NCBI GenBank assembly: GCA_030248195.1
Contig: JASAND010008634.1
Location: 35,960 to 99,959, forward strand
Reading direction: 5' to 3'
Source: Trissonchulus latispiculum
Taxonomy: Eukaryota; Nematoda; Enoplea; Enoplida; Ironidae
Length of the DNA: 64,000 nt
Below are positions 24,901-30,900 of the stretch, one piece after another. The notes beneath the pieces are model-generated. The model worked only from the letters and a program-made list of their open reading frames with translations, was not told where the DNA came from and ran no database searches. Within the stretch, counting starts at the first letter, position 1. The number at the start of each line of letters is the position of its first letter. A program made the translations under genes and the position numbers.

Positions 24901-27900
24901 CAATTTTTAGCTAATTTATGGACTTATAAGCTCATTTTAAGCTTAAAACAGCGATTTTTTGCTTTTTTACCTTAAAAATGCTAATTTTTCGATAAAAATT
25001 TTGGTATATTTTACCTTTGGTTTGCCCCCCCCAACTTTTCGGAAGCCCCCCCACTTTCAAAATCCTAAAAAATGCCAGGTATCTGGGCGTGAAAAGTTTC
25101 AGCATTTGTCGACGACATTAAATTTAGCATGAAGAAGAACAGTAGTTTCTACCGGCTGAAATGTTAGCGCGTAGCGCGGACTCAAAATATCTAAAATTAC
25201 GCTCCTTCGGCGCGAAACTATCTACATCTTACTTAAGGTGGTGATTCCCTTTGGTCACATAAAGTTTGCACCATTATTACTCATTCATTACTTGGAGTTA
25301 AGAAGCCATTTTTATATCAAAATGTAGCTTGGCATTTTCTCTTTTTAATGCATACCATTAAACTAATGTTGCTTTTTTGAAATATTTTTGACACATTTTA
25401 GAAGAAGTATAATTTTCCAGATTTTTTGCAGACTCAAGTAAATTTTTTCGCGAGTCATCGGTTATATCATTCGATACCTCCATCAAATAGCTGGGGACGA
25501 TTTTTTATTTATTGTGAAATCGCTCTTCGTTACAGAGAAATAAGCTGAAATGTGTGCGTAACCTGTATTTTGCCTATTTTTTTCTGAATTTGTCAAGCGA
25601 TTACTTTAGCTGCAAAGCAGCAATCGGGGCAACTAAAAAATCGTCCCTGGGTATATTTGTGCAGAACGTATTAAGGTAAATAGCAGCCCTCCAGCTTCCA
25701 TGGTGAATGCTCCACAATGTTTGGAAAAAATTGGTCGTGTTTTTGCAATTTTTTATGATAGCAGCCTACCGGATAGCTGTTGGAAGGCGATCATGCGTCG
25801 GATAATTTGCCCTTGTGAGACCTTCAGATGGACGCCTTTAGTTCGATTTTACAGCTTGCATAGTTCAAGAAATGATGGATTATTTGATTTCTGCAAAAAT
25901 GACAAGTTTTCAACGCCAAAACAAGAAAATCGGCTATATCTCACGGTAGAGAAATGCTAGAAAGCTGCTTTAAAAAGCAAAACTGTGAAGCTCAATGAGA
26001 TTATTCGAATTATAGTCGTAACTGTATAGCTGCTGCCAAACGTTCAGAAATTGGGGAAAACCACTGACAGGAAATCTCGAATTTTTGAATCGGGATTGCG
26101 CGGAGGGTGTTAGAACGCTAAAAGAACTTATTTCGGAAAATTTCGTCAAATTTCATCTTCATTTAAATATCTAATAGCGTACAAACCCGGGCTGCTAACC
26201 TTGCGTCACTGTGTGTATATATATCATGAGGGTGCGCGGAGCGCCCCTCATAATATGAGCTATAAAGGCACTTTGCGGATTTGGGAAACTGTTAATTAGC
26301 CATAACTAATTAACGGTAGGGAGTTGAGAGCTAAAGTTTACATTTTTGAAATCTCCAGGCCAAGAGCTTTCGAATGATACCAAACTTGCCCGGAAAAAAT
26401 GAACTTTGAAAAAATCGACTTTTTGATACAAGTTTAAAAGTGGGGGGTTTTTTTTCTCTGTATCGACCACTTTTTTAGGGCGATTTTTGCGCACACCGAT
26501 TTTTCAAACGGCCCATAGGAAAAATTTTTCTATACTAATTTTTGATTATCTAGGCGATGGTCCAGATCAAGTTTATGTTTGATTTCCGAATTTCGCTCTG
26601 GGTCGATTTTTACAGATGGTCAAAAATAGAAAAATCGACGTTTGGACTTAGAAATTTTTCGAGGTCCCAACACAGAAAATTGTCAAAAAGTCGTCTAAAA
26701 TAGCGTTTTTCGGCCTTGGGATGGTACCCATATATAGTAAATCGGGGTCGCTGAACACGATGAGCATACTGCCGACGCTGTATCTCGCCTGGTTCATCTG
26801 GTTCAGCTGGTTCAACAGTGAACCAGCCCCAAGTTCAAGCTGTCAACACAGAAAATTGTCAAAAAGTCGTCTAAAATAGCGTTTTTCGGCCTTGGGATGG
26901 TACCCATATATAGTAAATCGGGGTCGCTGAACACGATGAGCATACTGCCGACGCCGTATCTCGCCTGGTTCATCTGGTTCAGCTGGTTCAACAGTGAACC
27001 AGCCCCAAGTTCAAGCTGTCAACAAAGAAAATGGTCTGTAAACCATATAAAACAGCGTTTTTCGGCCTTGGGATGGTAGCCATAAATCGGGGTCGCTGAA
27101 CACGATGAGCATACTGTCGACGCCGTATCTCGCCTGGTTCATCTGGTTCAACTGGTTCAACGTTGAACCAGTTCCTGGTTCAAGCGACAGGAGATAGCTG
27201 GAAGGTTGATCTTTTGCACACAAAGGTTATTGGGCATGGGGAATTCACTGGTGGTGTTATTTTGGGGATCCGACCCAAGGCTGGCCAGATCTGGTTCATC
27301 TGGTTCAAAGTTGAACCAGTTCCTGGTTCAAGCTACTGGAGATAGCTGGAAGGCCGATATTTGGCATACAAAGGTTGTTGGGCATGGGGAATTCACTGGT
27401 AGTGTTATTTTGAGGATCCGACCCATGGCTGGCCAGATCTGGTTCAACTGGTTCAAAGTTGAACCAGTTCCTGGTTCAAGCTACTGGAGATAGCTGGAAG
27501 GCTGGTATTTGGCATACAAAGGTTATTGGGCATGGGGAATTCACTGGTGGTGTTAGTTTGGGGATCCGACCCATGGCTGGCCAGATCTGGTTCAACTGGT
27601 TCAAAGTTGAACCAGTTCCTGGTTCAAGCTGCTGGAGATAGCTGGAAGGCTGACATTTGGCATACAAAAGTTATTGGGCATGGGGAATTCACTGGTGGTG
27701 TTAGTTTGGGAATCCGACCCATGGCTGGCCAGATCTGGTTCAACTGGTTCAAAGTTGAACCAGTTCCTGGTTCAAGCTGCTGGAGATAGCTGGAAGGCTG
27801 ACATTTGGCATACAAAGGTTATTGGGCATGGGGAATTCACTGTGGTGTTAGTTTGGGGATCCGACCCATGGCTGGCCAGATCTGGTTCAACTGGTTCAAA

Positions 27901-30900
27901 GTTGAACCAGTTCCTGGTTCAAGCTACTGGACATAGCTGGAAGGCTGACATTTGGCATACAAAAGTTATTGGGCATTGGGAATTTAATGGTGGTGTTATT
28001 TCAGGGTTCCGACCCATGGCTGGTCATATCTGGTTCAACTGGTTCAAAGTTGAACCAGTTCCTGGTTCAAGCTGCTGGAGATAGCTGGAAGGCTGATATT
28101 TGACATACAAAGGTTATTGGGCATGGGGAATCTGCTGGTTCTGTTATTTTGGGGATCCGACCCAAGGCTGGCCAGATCTGGTTCAACTGGTTCAAGGTTG
28201 AACCAGTTCCTGGTTCAAGCTACTGGAGATAGCTGGAAGGTTGATATTTGGCATACAAAGGTTATTGGGCATGGGGAATTCACCGGTGGTGTTATTTTGG
28301 GGTTCCGACCCATGGCTGGCCGGATCTGGTTCAACTGGTTCAAGGTTGAACCAGTTCCTGGTTCAAGCTGCTGGAGATAGCTGGAAGGCTGACATTTGGC
28401 ATACAAAGGTTATTGGGCATGGGGAATTCACTGGTGGTGTTAGTTTGGGGATCCGACCCATGGCTGGCCAGATCTGGTTCAACTGGTTCAAAGTTGAACC
28501 AGTTCCTGGTTCAAGCTACTGGAGATAGCTGGAAGGTTGATATTTGGCATACAAAGGTTATTGGGCATGGGGAATTCACCGGTGGTGTTATTTCGGGGTT
28601 CCGACCCATGGCTGGTCAGATCTGGTTCAACTGGTTCAAGGTTGAACCAGTTCCTGGTTCAAGCTACTGGAGATAGCTGGAAGGCTGATATTTGACATAC
28701 AAAGGTTATTGGGCATGGGGAATCCACTGGTGGTGGTATTTTGGGGATCCGATCCATGGCTGGCCAGATCTGGTTCAACTGGTTCAAGGTTGAACCAGTT
28801 CCTGGTTCAAGCTACTGGAGATAGCTGGAAGGCTGATATTTGGCGTACAAAGGTTATTGGACAAGAGGAATTCACTGGTTCTGTTATTTCGGCGATCCGA
28901 CCTGTGGCTGGCCAGATCTGGTTCATCTGGTTAGATTGAACCAGTTCCTGGTTCAAGCTACTGGAGATAGCTGGAAGGCTGAAATTTTGCATGCAAAGGT
29001 TGTTGGGCATGGGGAATTCAGTGGTGGTGTTAGTTTGGGGATCCGACCCATGGCTGGCCAGATCTGGTTCAACTGGTTCAAAGTTGAACCAGTTCCTGGT
29101 TCAAGCTACTGGAGATAGCTGGAAGGTTGATATTTGGCATACAAAGGTTATTGGGCATGGGGAATTCACCGGTGGTGTTATTTCGGGGTTCCGACCCATG
29201 GCTGGTCAGATCTGGTTCAACTGGTTCAAGGTTGAACCAGTTCCTGGTTCAAGCTACTGGAGATACGTAGCTGGAAGGCTGATATTTGACATACAAAGGT
29301 TGTTGGGCATGGGGAATTCAGTGGTGGTGTTAGTTTGGGGATCCGACCCATGGCTGGCCAGATCTGGTTCAACTGGTTCAAAGTTGAACCAGTTCCTGGT
29401 TCAAGCTACTGGAGATAGCTGGAAGGTTGATATTTGGCATACAAAGGTTATTGGGCATGGGGAATTCACCGGTGGTGTTATTTCGGGGTTCCGACCCATG
29501 GCTGGTCAGATCTGGTTCAACTGGTTCAAGGTTGAACCAGTTCCTGGTTCAAGCTACTGGAGATACGTAGCTGGAAGGCTGATATTTGACATACAAAGGT
29601 TATTGGGCATGGGGAATCCACTGGTGGTGGTATTTTGGGGATCCGATCCATGGCTGGCCAGATCTGGTTCAACTGGTTCAAGGTTGAACCAGTTCCTGGT
29701 TCAAGCTACTGGAGATAGCTGGAAGGCTGATATTTGGCGTACAAAGGTTATTGGACAAGAGGAATTCACTGGTTCTGTTATTTCGGCGATCCGACCTGTG
29801 GCTGGCCAGATCTGGTTCATCTGGTTAGATTGAACCAGTTCCTGGTTCAAGCTACTGGAGATAGCTGGAACGCTACGATTTTGCATACAAATGTTATTGG
29901 ACGTGCGAATTGGTCATACCACCTAAAACAGCGTTTTTCGGAGTTTCGGAGCCTTAATAAGGCGGCGCTCCCAAAAATTGGAAGAAGGACAAGTAGGAAA
30001 AATGCTCCTTGCAGTCGCATGTAAAATGCAATATGAGCTATGAGGGTCAACATTTAAATGTGTCAAGGACAAGATTTAAAACGTCTAACATGAGCCAGCA
30101 TTTAAATCGGTAAAGGACAAGATGTAACTGGCTAATATGAGCCGCTACGTTTCTCTTGGGCTCATATTGACGCGAGGATACTAAGTTGAGTTAACTCTTT
30201 TGCACTTTTCAAATTCGCATATATATACATACGTATATATGCATAATTGTCCTGACATACGTGTGCTCTTGATACAATAAGTAATGTCAATCGTACGACA
30301 CCGTGGATAAGCACACATCAAATTTTTACAGATCTTTTACAGATCAGTATATACAGTGAGCCGATAGCGAAGACTATACCGGTTTACAGGAGCTTCATAC
30401 ATTTGTTTCTAGTATTTCAGTGTTTCAAAACTGGTATATGCCAAATATATACCACCTAATTCAACTTTAAAGGGGAGAACTTTAGCTGTATAAAGTGTTC
30501 AGATACCTTAAATTCGGTGTTTGAGCTGGCGAAATTAGATTCAGGCAGGACATCTGTAACCAAACATTACATGAAGCTATTGATATTACGCAAAACGGTG
30601 AGGATTTGTTCAAAGAGTTGGGAATAAAAGTAAAAAGTCTGTAGGCAAAATGGTATGATGTCGTGATGTTAAGCCGTTGAAACCACGGCAGCGAGCGTCA
30701 ATATGAGCCCAAGAGAAACGTAGCGGCTCATATTAGCCAGTTACATCTTGTCCTTTACCGATTTAAATGCTGGCTCATATTAGACGTTTTAAATCTTGTC
30801 CTTGACACATTTAAATGTTGACCCTCATAGCTCATATTGCATTTTACATGCGACTGCAAGGAGCATTTTTCCTACTTGTATATATATACGCTCATGCCTT

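Larger units (their letters stand above)
26222..30880 (+). mobile_element. Composite repeat, copy D
   Basis: Cap hairpin 26222-26255, leader to about 26640, a long minisatellite (26640-29880) and a foldback (29989-30880). The leader ends with the same CCATATATAGTAAATCGGGG and ACGATGAGCATACTG strings as copy A, although the minisatellite sequence is unrelated. Confidence 0.75.

Noticed and set aside
28991..29833. 280-codon plus-strand ORF
   Set aside because: It runs through the 148-bp minisatellite; the frame stays open only because two units contain a 4-base insertion. There are no protein features.
26640..29880. Possible CRISPR array (regular repeats)
   Set aside because: Eukaryotic context, no distinct spacers, and the whole 148-bp unit is repeated; it is a minisatellite.
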